A stretch of 11,282 nucleotides of DNA. Source: an uncultured Candidatus Planktophila sp. (lineage in GTDB: Bacteria > Actinomycetota > Actinomycetes > Nanopelagicales > Nanopelagicaceae). The notes below the pieces were generated by a model. That model ran no database searches, was not told the origin of the DNA, and saw nothing but the letters and a program-made list of their open reading frames with translations. The translations under genes were made by a program, and so were the position numbers. Positions 1 through 6,937 of the stretch are shown piece by piece. Location: assembly GCA_937927965.1 (NCBI GenBank), contig CALEZA010000046.1, positions 1-11,282 on the forward strand, written 5' to 3'. How positions within the stretch are numbered: position 1 is the stretch's first letter; each line of letters begins with the position of its first letter.

Positions 1-1
1 C

Positions 2-1042
2 GATGCACTTCAGAGCGCATGGGATAAGTCAACAGCAGCTGGTGGTCCAGATGTTATGACAGGTCCTGCATCAATGGCTTCAGCTGGCGGAAAGTCAGGA
101 AAGCTTGCTCGCATCATCGTTACATCTAAGTTGAAGAGCGAAATTCCATCAGCAGGTCTTGCTGCAATGTCATACAAGGGCAGCGTTTACGGTGTTCCTC
201 TAGATGTTGATACAACAGGTTTCCTCTGGAACACAGGTCTCTACGGAGCAACAGCTCCAGCAACATTTGCTGACATGGTTGATTACTACAAGGCAAACAA
301 GTCATCTAAGGGTCTCACAGGTGGTATCTGTGCATTCGAAGGCACATGGGGATCACACGCAGTCCTTACAGCACTTGGTGGCGGAGCTTGGGGTTACAAG
401 GGTTCAAACGCACAGTACGACAAGGTTCTCTTGAACTCACAGGCATTCAAGTCAAATGTTGACAAGTACCTCCTTGATTCTTCAGGTAAGAGCAATGGCT
501 TCTTCCAGTGGGATGGTTGCGGCGACGCATTCAAGGCAGGCAAGATTCCTTTCGCTATCACAGGCGCATGGAACTTTGACGGCATCACAAAGGCTGGAAT
601 CAAGTACGGCATTGGTGCAACACCAGGTCTTACAAAGGGTACATACGGCCAGCAGTGGGTTAACTACTCAGGTGCATATGTAACAACATACGCAAAGACA
701 CACGGCGTTGATCTTGGTGCTCGTAAGCTCGTAGTTGAGTGGTTCGCATCACCAGCTGGTCAGCTTGCAATGAGCAACCTTTCAAAGCGTCCACCAGCAT
801 CTAAGTCTGCTAACGCAGATGTCACAGATCCACAGACACTTGCTGTTGGTAAGGCTGCTTCAACAGGAACACCACAGATCTCACCAGCTCTTGATAACAA
901 GACAGGTGGAGCTAACTGGTACGACGTACTCGGAAATGTCTACACAGACATCTTCACAAAGGGTAAGTCTGCTGATTCAACTCTCGATGCAGCTGCTGCA
1001 ATCCTTGCGAAGAACTTCGCAAACTACGCAAGCACTCTCTAA
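2..1042 (+). CDS. malE: Maltose/maltodextrin ABC transporter substrate-binding protein, 5'-truncated by window edge
   Basis: Extracytoplasmic solute-binding protein (family 1, MalE type) that would capture maltose or maltodextrins and deliver them to MalFG. The reading frame is open from base 2, so the gene starts outside the window; 346 residues are visible and the signal peptide and early N-lobe are missing. MalE-like features in order are a YxGxVYGVPLDVDTTGFLWN segment (codons from about 176), ADMVDYYKA, an AFKAGKIPFAITGAWNFD segment (about 530-585) matching the E. coli 'AFNKGETAMTINGPWAW' region, and a C-terminal helix ending ILAKNFANYASTL. There are two Cys codons (329, 518). Codon use is strongly biased: Lys is AAG throughout, Thr nearly always ACA, Tyr TAC, as expected for a very highly expressed gene and unlike malF. 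A strong terminator follows. Sugar specificity is inferred from the malFG and amylase neighbours; another glucan or oligosaccharide is possible. Confidence 0.92.
   Translation, partial: DALQSAWDKSTAAGGPDVMTGPASMASAGGKSGKLARIIVTSKLKSEIPSAGLAAMSYKGSVYGVPLDVDTTGFLWNTGLYGATAPATFADMVDYYKANKSSKGLTGGICAFEGTWGSHAVLTALGGGAWGYKGSNAQYDKVLLNSQAFKSNVDKYLLDSSGKSNGFFQWDGCGDAFKAGKIPFAITGAWNFDGITKAGIKYGIGATPGLTKGTYGQQWVNYSGAYVTTYAKTHGVDLGARKLVVEWFASPAGQLAMSNLSKRPPASKSANADVTDPQTLAVGKAASTGTPQISPALDNKTGGANWYDVLGNVYTDIFTKGKSADSTLDAAAAILAKNFANYASTL
1005..1022. repeat. Perfect 18-bp palindrome in the malE 3' end
   Basis: TTGCGAAG-AA-CTTCGCAA is a perfect inverted repeat with 8-bp arms and a 2-bp centre, inside the last codons of malE. 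It includes what appears to be the only GCG alanine codon in the visible gene (all others are GCA or GCT). Its size and symmetry resemble operators of LacI-family sugar regulators, although the centre here is AA rather than the CG typical of that family. Function is not shown; chance is possible. Confidence 0.5.
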
Positions 1043-1171
1043 GTTGGATATAGGTTAATTCCTAATTAATGGGAGAACCCGCTACTTCATCGAAGTAGCG
1101 GGTTCTCTTTTTACCTTATATGAACTAAATTATGCACATCGCTTCACTGAATATTTAGGATAAATACAACA
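1043..1171 (+). other. malE-malF intergenic region
   Basis: A 129-bp gap holding an AT-rich inverted repeat (TTAATT-CCT-AATTAA, 1055-1069), the malE terminator (1073-1112) and about 60 bp of AT-rich leader before malF. A weak promoter-like pair, TGCACA (1133-1138) and TAGGAT (1156-1161) spaced 17 bp, lies in that leader, but it matches the consensus poorly and would start the transcript only a few bases before the ATG. The malF ribosome binding site is best read as AGGA at 1157-1160. Confidence 0.5.
1073..1112 (+). terminator. Rho-independent terminator after malE
   Basis: A perfect 16-bp stem (1073-1088 with 1092-1107: GAGAACCCGCTACTTC paired with GAAGTAGCGGGTTCTC), a 3-nt loop and five T residues (1108-1112). 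It lies 30 bp after the malE stop and 59 bp before malF. It would end most malE transcripts and allow limited read-through into malFG, giving an excess of binding protein over permease, as is common in binding-protein operons. The structure is seen directly; the partial read-through is inferred. Confidence 0.93.
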
Positions 1172-2716
1172 ATGATGTATCGACTTGCAGGGTTTACTGG
1201 TCTGCGTGCCCAGATCTTCAAGATTAGCTTTATGGGGCTCATAGACGCACTCCTTATCTGGATGTTCTTTGCCTCCCTTGCAAAAGATGATGCATCAACT
1301 CTCTCCACAGTGATAGCTGTAATCTTTGTTGTCACGAATATCGTTTACTTCGCTAAATTCACCCTTCCCTTTAAATTCTTACTTCCAGGTCTGATTCTTC
1401 TTGTCACATTTGTGGTTGTGCCCGTTGTGTACACAATTCAGATGTCTGGCTATCAATACAAGACGGGTAATGAAATCTCAAAGAGCGATGCTCTTGCTCA
1501 AATTGAGGCAAATGGCTTGGCAATTGATGAGGCAGCTCCCACATATGAGATGGTCCTTGGAAAGATCAATGGCAACTGGGCGGCACTTCTTACCTCCCAA
1601 ATTGATCAGAGCGTTCTCTTGGCAGATGAGAGCAAGGTCGAGCCTCTCTCCTCAGGTTACGAGGCAGATGAGTATGGTGTTGCTCGCACCTATCCAGGTT
1701 TTGAACCTATTTCAATTGATTTTGCAGCCAACAATGAAGAAGCAATCATTGGCTTGAAGTTTCCTCTCGGTGATGGAAAGTTCATCGCTCCTCAGGGAAT
1801 CGATGTTGCAGCTGTCTTAGCTCAGAGTCTTGTATATGACAAAGAGAAAGACATCTTCACCAATACTGTAGATGGCACTGTCTATAAAGATAATAAGCGT
1901 GGAAATTACGCGGCAGTCGATGATCCCAATAACACTCTGACTCCAGGCTGGCGTGCATGGAATGTCTTTGAGAATTACACACACCTTCTCACAGACCCTA
2001 ATGTGCGAGGCCCGTTTATTGGCGTCTTTGTGTGGACAGTCTCTTTTGCGGTCATCTCAGTCTTGATGATGTTCTCAGTCGGCTTGCTCCTTGCAGTAGT
2101 GCTCAATCAGAAAATTGCACTTCGCCGCTTCTATCGCTCAATCTTGATTCTTCCTTATGCGATTCCAAGCTTTATGAGTATTTTGATTTGGAACGGAATG
2201 TTTAACCGACAGTTCGGTGCCATCAACGCACTCTTTAATACAGAGATCGACTTCTTCAATAGCCCATGGCTTGCCAAGATGGTTATTTTGATTGTTAACC
2301 TCTGGCTTGGATTCCCGTATTTCTATCTCATCAGCTCAGGTGCGCTCCAATCCATTCCTTCTGAGTTGGAAGAGGCGGCCCAGATTGATGGAGCAAATAA
2401 CCGTCAAGTGATGACCAAGATCAAACTTCCTTTGATTTTGCAGATCCTCTCACCTCTTCTTATCGCATCATTTGCCTTTAACTTCAATAACTTCAACATC
2501 ATCTATCTCCTTACAGGAGGTGGTCCAACAGATGTTCTCAATGGCAAGACGGCAGGTGCTACAGATATTTTGATTACCTACACCTATAAGACTGCATTTG
2601 GTTCACAGGAACAAAACCTTGGACTGGCGTGTGCTATCTCAATGGTGATCTTCTTTATTGTCGGCTCCATCTCGCTCTGGTCGCTGCGTCGCTCTAAAGT
2701 ATTGGAGTCAATGTAA
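1172..2716 (+). CDS. malF: Maltose/maltodextrin ABC transporter permease MalF
   Basis: Inner-membrane permease subunit of the maltodextrin importer, pairing with MalG. The 514 residues equal the E. coli MalF length. Three N-terminal membrane segments (about 13-36, 43-61, 68-88) are followed by a large hydrophilic loop (about 90-278), then a membrane block opening 'PFIGVFVWTVSFAVISV' (281-297), 'ILILPYAIPSFMSILIW' (324-340), and the EAA loop that docks to the ATPase (E401-A402-A403, G407, L419-P420). 'ASFAFNFNNFNIIYLLTGGGP' follows and is nearly the E. coli sequence. The large loop corresponds in position and size to the E. coli P2 domain that contacts MalE. Two ATGs stand in tandem (1172 and 1175); AGGA at 1157-1160 serves either. 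The stop codon directly abuts the malG start. Codon use is less biased than in malE, for example AAA lysines are present. Function is confident from the family; exact substrate is inferred. Confidence 0.95.
   Translation: MMYRLAGFTGLRAQIFKISFMGLIDALLIWMFFASLAKDDASTLSTVIAVIFVVTNIVYFAKFTLPFKFLLPGLILLVTFVVVPVVYTIQMSGYQYKTGNEISKSDALAQIEANGLAIDEAAPTYEMVLGKINGNWAALLTSQIDQSVLLADESKVEPLSSGYEADEYGVARTYPGFEPISIDFAANNEEAIIGLKFPLGDGKFIAPQGIDVAAVLAQSLVYDKEKDIFTNTVDGTVYKDNKRGNYAAVDDPNNTLTPGWRAWNVFENYTHLLTDPNVRGPFIGVFVWTVSFAVISVLMMFSVGLLLAVVLNQKIALRRFYRSILILPYAIPSFMSILIWNGMFNRQFGAINALFNTEIDFFNSPWLAKMVILIVNLWLGFPYFYLISSGALQSIPSELEEAAQIDGANNRQVMTKIKLPLILQILSPLLIASFAFNFNNFNIIYLLTGGGPTDVLNGKTAGATDILITYTYKTAFGSQEQNLGLACAISMVIFFIVGSISLWSLRRSKVLESM
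2704..2707 (+). promoter_or_regulatory. Ribosome binding site of malG inside malF
   Basis: GGAG lies within the last malF codons, 9 nt before the malG ATG. Because malF ends TAA and malG starts at the very next base, ribosomes finishing malF are placed to reinitiate, supporting coupled synthesis of the two permease halves. Confidence 0.65.
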
Positions 2717-3574
2717 ATGTCTAAGGTTTCATTACGCCCAAAGCACTTCTGGTCACACCTGTTTATATGGGGCTTGATTCTCTTCACCCTCTTTCCAATC
2801 TATGTGGTGATCACAAGCTCATTTAACCCAACAGGTTCTCTCGCAACATCGTCTTTGATTCCAGATATCTGGAGTATGGATAACTACAAGGTTCTCTTTA
2901 ACAACCCAGCAGTTCCCTATATGACATGGGTGAAGAACTCAGTGATTATTGCAGTTGCAAACGCGATCATTTCTGTCTTTGTGGGAACAGCCTCTGCCTT
3001 CGCTTTTAGCCGCATGCGTTTTAAAGGACGCAAGCTCGGGCTTCAGGCTCTTCTTCTTGTCCAGGTCTTCCCATCATTTCTTGCACTCGCTGCCATCTAT
3101 GTGATGATGGAACGCGTCTACACAGTCTTTCCAGCAATCGGACTTGGTAGCCTCGGTGGACTCCTGCTGATCTATCTCGGCGGATCTATGGGTGTGAATG
3201 CATGGCTTCTTAAGGGCTATATCGACACTATTCCTATGGAGCTCGATGAAGCAGCTCGCATCGATGGTGCGAGCTCTTTCCAGGTCTTCTGGCTGATCTT
3301 CTTCCCACTTGCAGCTCCAGTGCTTGCCGTGACAGCGCTTCTCTCCTTCATTGGAACATTTAATGAGTTTGTACTTGCATCTCTCTTCTTGCAAGATGTG
3401 AACAGCAGAACTGTGGCTGTCGGACTTCAGCAATTCGTGGGTGCTCAGTTCGGTCAGAACTGGGGACCATTTGCGGCAGGCTCCTTGCTTGCAGCTATTC
3501 CGCTGGTAATTCTCTTCCTTTCAATGCAGAGATTTATCATCGGCGGTCTCACACAGGGCGCAACTAAGGGCTAA
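2717..3574 (+). CDS. malG: Maltose/maltodextrin ABC transporter permease MalG
   Basis: Second membrane subunit of the importer; 285 residues, close to the 296 of E. coli MalG. Six membrane segments are apparent (about 13-34, 72-97, 109-131, 145-165, 194-218, 251-272). The EAA loop reads DEAARIDGA (E178-A179-A180, G184) and ends with P197. Stretches shared with E. coli MalG include 'SLIP' near 46-49, 'AFAFSRMRF' (94-102), 'DVNSRTVAVG' (227-236) and the extreme C-terminus, here 'LTQGATKG', which in E. coli MalG reaches into the ATPase dimer. It starts immediately after the malF stop and is followed after 46 bp by the amylase. There is no ATPase gene in the window, so MalFG must use an ATPase encoded elsewhere. 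Confidence 0.95.
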   Translation: MSKVSLRPKHFWSHLFIWGLILFTLFPIYVVITSSFNPTGSLATSSLIPDIWSMDNYKVLFNNPAVPYMTWVKNSVIIAVANAIISVFVGTASAFAFSRMRFKGRKLGLQALLLVQVFPSFLALAAIYVMMERVYTVFPAIGLGSLGGLLLIYLGGSMGVNAWLLKGYIDTIPMELDEAARIDGASSFQVFWLIFFPLAAPVLAVTALLSFIGTFNEFVLASLFLQDVNSRTVAVGLQQFVGAQFGQNWGPFAAGSLLAAIPLVILFLSMQRFIIGGLTQGATKG

Positions 3575-3608
3575 TTTCTACAAGCGAGCAGCTCTTCTGT
3601 CTTGCCCG

Positions 3609-3614
3609 TAGGCT
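3609..3614 (+). promoter_or_regulatory. Candidate -10 element of a leaderless amylase promoter
   Basis: TAGGCT fits the TANNNT form of actinobacterial -10 boxes and ends 6 nt before the amylase ATG, which would put the transcript start on or next to the start codon. No convincing -35 lies 16-19 bp upstream, so either the promoter is weak or activator-dependent, or the amylase is read from the mal operon. The GG of the same motif could instead act as a poor ribosome binding site. Confidence 0.3.
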
Positions 3615-3620
3615 ACCCAT

Positions 3621-5579
3621 ATGAAGAAAATCATCGCCCCTTCGCTAGCTCTGCTCATCACCTTTGGGCTGAGCGTTCCTGCCCAGAGCGCTGAAGATCT
3701 CTCCAAACTCTTTGCACCAGTTGCAAGAGGTGATGTGAGCACAGAATCAATCTATTTTGTGATGACAGATAGATTTGCAAACGGTGACACCTCTAATGAT
3801 TTAGGTGGACTCACTGGCGGATCATCGATTACAGGTTTTGATCCCAGTGATGTGGGCTACTGGCATGGTGGCGACTTCAAAGGATTAACAGCGCAACTTA
3901 AATACATTGCGGATATGGGCTTTACTGCCATCTGGATTACTCCTCCTGTGAAGCAGCAGACAGTGCAGGGAAACTCTGGCGCTTATCACGGGTATTGGGG
4001 ACTTGATTTCCTTGCTGTCGATCCACATTTAGGAACAGCAGAAGATTTCAAGAACTTTGTAGATGGCGCTCATAAGTTAGGTATGAAGGTAATTGTTGAT
4101 GTGGTCGCAAACCACACAGGAGATGTCATCCAATATTCAGATGGAAAGGCATATATCCCAGCTGGTAAAGAGAATGTGAAGAATCCTGCATTCCTTAATA
4201 AGCTCCACAATTATCACAACCTTGGCCCAACAACTATGGAGGGCGAGTCCATCATCACAGGTGACTTCAGTAGCCTCGATGACATTGCTACTGAAAAACC
4301 TGAAGTAGTCTTTGGATTTATTGATATCTGGTCATATTGGATTAACACATTTGGAATCGACGGCCTTCGTATCGACACCTTCAGGCATGTAGATGAAGCT
4401 TTCTGGAAGAAGGTTGTTCCTGCGGTGCAGCAGAGTGCCAAGGATGCTGGAAAGAAGAGCTTTCCTATCTTCGGTGAGATTTATGATTCAAGTCCGCAGA
4501 ATCTCTCAACATATATGACTTCTGGTCAGACTCCATCTGTGCTTGATTTTGCATTCAACGAACAACTCACTCGCTTCATCGCTAATTTCGGCATGGCAGA
4601 TAGATTGAGCCAGCTCTTTAACGCAGATGATCTCTACACAACTTCAACCACCAGCGCCTACGGCCTTGCCACATTCTTAGGCAATCACGATATGGGTCGC
4701 ATTGGCTCTCCCATTCTTGCTAACACCAGCGATAAAGAGAGCGCTGTGAAGCGAGCAAATCTGGCTCAGGCAAGCCTTCTTCTCTTGCGTGGTGGACCTG
4801 TTCTCTACTACGGCGATGAGAAGGGTATGACTGGAGCAGGTGGAGACAAGCTTGCTCGCCAGGATATGTTCCCCACACAGGTAGAGCGTTGGAAGTGGGA
4901 ACAGCGCATTGGCAGTGAACCTATTGGACAAGCAAGCAGCTTTGATGGGACCCACCCTATTCAGAGCGAGATCACAAAGCTTCAGCAGATTATTAAGAAG
5001 AATCCTGCTTTGCGTAATGGAACACAGCAGACACTATCTGCTCAAGGTCAGCTCTATGTTGCATCACGATATGCAGATAAGCAGGAATACATCGTCGCTC
5101 TCAATCCTGGTGATAGCGAGAAGAGCGCAAGCGTTGCACCGATTAATAAGAGTGGACAGTGGGAGCTCCTATCAGGTTCCTGTAGCGCTGGCACAAACTC
5201 TGTCACTGTTGCCGCAAACTCTTACTGCCTTCTCAAGGCAAAGTCACTCATTGGCAAGAGTGCAACAAAGAAGGTCAGTGCTCCCAAAGTTTCCAGCAGT
5301 AATGACTCACCACTATGGAAGCAAGTTTCAGTTACCGTAGATCGGCCAGGATATAACTCAGTCACATTCTTAGCTCGTGAAAAGGGCGGAAAGTGGAAGT
5401 CATTGGGAACTGCAGATCGCACCACAGTGGCAACATCTTTCACCACAGGAAATCTCTATCGCACATTCCTTCGACCAGAACTTTTCAAAAAGAAGGCAAA
5501 ACTGGAGATTGTTGCGCTTGTAAAGACATCGGATAATAAGGTGATTACTTCATCGATTTCATCTGCGAGCAACTCATAA
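3621..5579 (+). CDS. Secreted GH13 alpha-amylase
   Basis: Extracellular alpha-1,4-glucan hydrolase (glycoside hydrolase family 13), 652 residues, expected to release maltodextrins for the adjacent MalE-MalFG importer. A signal peptide is present (Lys-Lys start, hydrophobic 5-20, likely cleavage near AQS-A at 21-24). The catalytic barrel shows GH13 region I DVVANH (160-165), region II GLRIDTFRH (248-256) with nucleophile D252, region III FGEIYD with acid/base E286, and region IV FLGNHD (352-357) with D357. Region II has Arg255 where many alpha-amylases have Lys. A small beta domain follows (about 465-540) with Cys521 and Cys536 that could form a disulfide, then a Ser/Lys-rich linker and a predicted beta-sandwich domain (about 565-640, containing WKQVSVTVDRPGYNSVTF), possibly glucan-binding. 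All catalytic residues are intact. Start choice rests on the signal peptide. Alpha-amylase is the best call; a related maltodextrin-forming specificity cannot be excluded. Confidence 0.93.
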   Translation: MKKIIAPSLALLITFGLSVPAQSAEDLSKLFAPVARGDVSTESIYFVMTDRFANGDTSNDLGGLTGGSSITGFDPSDVGYWHGGDFKGLTAQLKYIADMGFTAIWITPPVKQQTVQGNSGAYHGYWGLDFLAVDPHLGTAEDFKNFVDGAHKLGMKVIVDVVANHTGDVIQYSDGKAYIPAGKENVKNPAFLNKLHNYHNLGPTTMEGESIITGDFSSLDDIATEKPEVVFGFIDIWSYWINTFGIDGLRIDTFRHVDEAFWKKVVPAVQQSAKDAGKKSFPIFGEIYDSSPQNLSTYMTSGQTPSVLDFAFNEQLTRFIANFGMADRLSQLFNADDLYTTSTTSAYGLATFLGNHDMGRIGSPILANTSDKESAVKRANLAQASLLLLRGGPVLYYGDEKGMTGAGGDKLARQDMFPTQVERWKWEQRIGSEPIGQASSFDGTHPIQSEITKLQQIIKKNPALRNGTQQTLSAQGQLYVASRYADKQEYIVALNPGDSEKSASVAPINKSGQWELLSGSCSAGTNSVTVAANSYCLLKAKSLIGKSATKKVSAPKVSSSNDSPLWKQVSVTVDRPGYNSVTFLAREKGGKWKSLGTADRTTVATSFTTGNLYRTFLRPELFKKKAKLEIVALVKTSDNKVITSSISSASNS

Positions 5580-6937
5580 TGCGCAAAATAATCTGGTTTA
5601 GAAGAGATCTTCGCATTGGAGATCATCCGGCTCTGCTTGAAGCTCTTAAAGGTTCAGATGAAATCGTGCCAGTCTTTATCTTGGATCTATCGCTGATTAA
5701 CTCCAGTGGCAGCAAGCGCCTTGCCTACCTAGGACAATCTCTTCGAGCACTAGATGCCTCCCTCAATGGAGGTCTCCATGTGATGGTGGGAGATCAGGTG
5801 GAGGTTCTCAAAGAGTTACAGAAGCGCTATGGAGCAGATGAAGTCCATATCTCAGCTGAGTATGAGCCATATGGGGCAGCGCGAGATGAGCGTGTGAGAG
5901 CAGCAGGAATCAATCTCATCGCCACAGGAAGCCCTTATGCCGTAGCTCCAGGGCGAGTAGTAAAGCCAAGCGATGGAACTCCTTATCGCGTCTATACACC
6001 TTTCTATAAAGCATGGTGTTTACATGGTTGGCGCAAACCTGCGGAGACTCCACAAGAAATTCCGACAGTCACACCTTTGGAGACGGATCGCAACTTCCCT
6101 GATTGGCCGCTACCTGAAGGAACAATCATTACTCAAGCAGGAGAGCTTGCAGCTCTCGAGCGCTTTCAGCACTTCACTAAGACAGCTCTTGATAGTTATG
6201 ACGAGAATCGAAATGTTCCAGGAGTCGATGGAACCTCAAAGCTCAGCGCACATCTCAAGTTTGGCGAAGTTCACCCCCGCACACTCCTTGCCAACTTAGG
6301 TGATAGCAAAGCCCATGACACATTCCGCAAGGAGATTGCCTGGCGTGAGTTCTATGCAGATGTTCTCTTTAATAACCCTCACACAGAAAATGAATATTAT
6401 GCAGAGCGCTTCTCGCAGATGCGCTATAACAAGCCCGATGAGAAGTTCACCGCATGGTGTGAAGGCAAGACTGGTTTCCCATTTGTTGATGCTGCGATGC
6501 GCCAGCTTCTCCTAGAAGGATGGATGCATAACCGCACTCGTATGGTGGTTGCATCATTTCTCGTCAAAGATCTTCATATGGAGTGGCAGCATGGCGCTAA
6601 CTTCTTTAAAGAGCATCTAGTTGATTACGATGTTGCATCCAATGCCCATGGTTGGCAGTGGACGGCTGGTACTGGAACGGATGCCTCTCCCTATTATCGC
6701 GTCTTCAATCCGATTGAACAGGGAAAGAAGTTTGATGCAGAGGGTGACTACATTCGAAAGTATGTCCCAGAGTTAGCTCATCTCAAGGGCAGTGAGATCC
6801 ATGAGCCATGGCTCTATCTCGATGGTTATCTCCATAACTATCCAGAGAGAATCGTTGATCATGCTGTGGAGAGAGTGGAATCTCTAGAACGCCTCAAAGA
6901 GATAAAGATTGAACTACCCCCACATCCGAATTCTTAG
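5579..6937 (+). CDS. phrB: Deoxyribodipyrimidine photo-lyase (class I, FAD-dependent)
   Basis: Blue-light enzyme that splits UV-induced pyrimidine dimers in DNA; 452 residues, the usual class I length. The N-terminal Rossmann-like antenna domain starts 'KIIWFRRDLRIGDHPAL' (3-19). The FAD-binding catalytic domain includes GTSKLSAHLKFGEVHPR (218-234), WREFY (255-259), AWCEGKTGFPFVDAAMRQL (292-310), GWMHNRTRMVVASFLVKDL (314-332), GWQWTAGTGTDASPYYRVFNP (358-378) and QGKKFD (381-386). These match E. coli PhrB block by block, including the conserved tryptophans of the electron-transfer and substrate regions. The ATG overlaps the amylase stop by one base (TAATG) with no clear ribosome binding site of its own, suggesting translation is coupled to the amylase. 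The last 44 bp overlap the convergent diguanylate cyclase gene. The antenna cofactor cannot be told from sequence alone. Confidence 0.95.
   Translation: MRKIIWFRRDLRIGDHPALLEALKGSDEIVPVFILDLSLINSSGSKRLAYLGQSLRALDASLNGGLHVMVGDQVEVLKELQKRYGADEVHISAEYEPYGAARDERVRAAGINLIATGSPYAVAPGRVVKPSDGTPYRVYTPFYKAWCLHGWRKPAETPQEIPTVTPLETDRNFPDWPLPEGTIITQAGELAALERFQHFTKTALDSYDENRNVPGVDGTSKLSAHLKFGEVHPRTLLANLGDSKAHDTFRKEIAWREFYADVLFNNPHTENEYYAERFSQMRYNKPDEKFTAWCEGKTGFPFVDAAMRQLLLEGWMHNRTRMVVASFLVKDLHMEWQHGANFFKEHLVDYDVASNAHGWQWTAGTGTDASPYYRVFNPIEQGKKFDAEGDYIRKYVPELAHLKGSEIHEPWLYLDGYLHNYPERIVDHAVERVESLERLKEIKIELPPHPNS

Noticed and set aside
1055..1069. AT-rich inverted repeat TTAATT-CCT-AATTAA after malE
   Set aside because: The stem is short and purely AT, so it would be unstable as RNA, and such repeats are frequent by chance in AT-rich spacers.
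3074..3433. Open frame of 119 codons on the minus strand inside malG
   Set aside because: It is fully antisense to a strongly conserved permease gene; the Cys/His/Lys-rich product has no domain logic and no ribosome binding site.
2717..3620. Possible malK ATPase missed in the cluster
   Set aside because: No Walker A, LSGGQ-type signature or other nucleotide-binding-domain motif was seen in any frame I read; malG is followed directly by the amylase.
4909..5340. Open frame of 143 codons on the plus strand inside the amylase gene
   Set aside because: Out of frame within a gene whose own frame is continuous and recognisable through this stretch; the Ser/Arg/Leu-rich product looks like a frame shadow.
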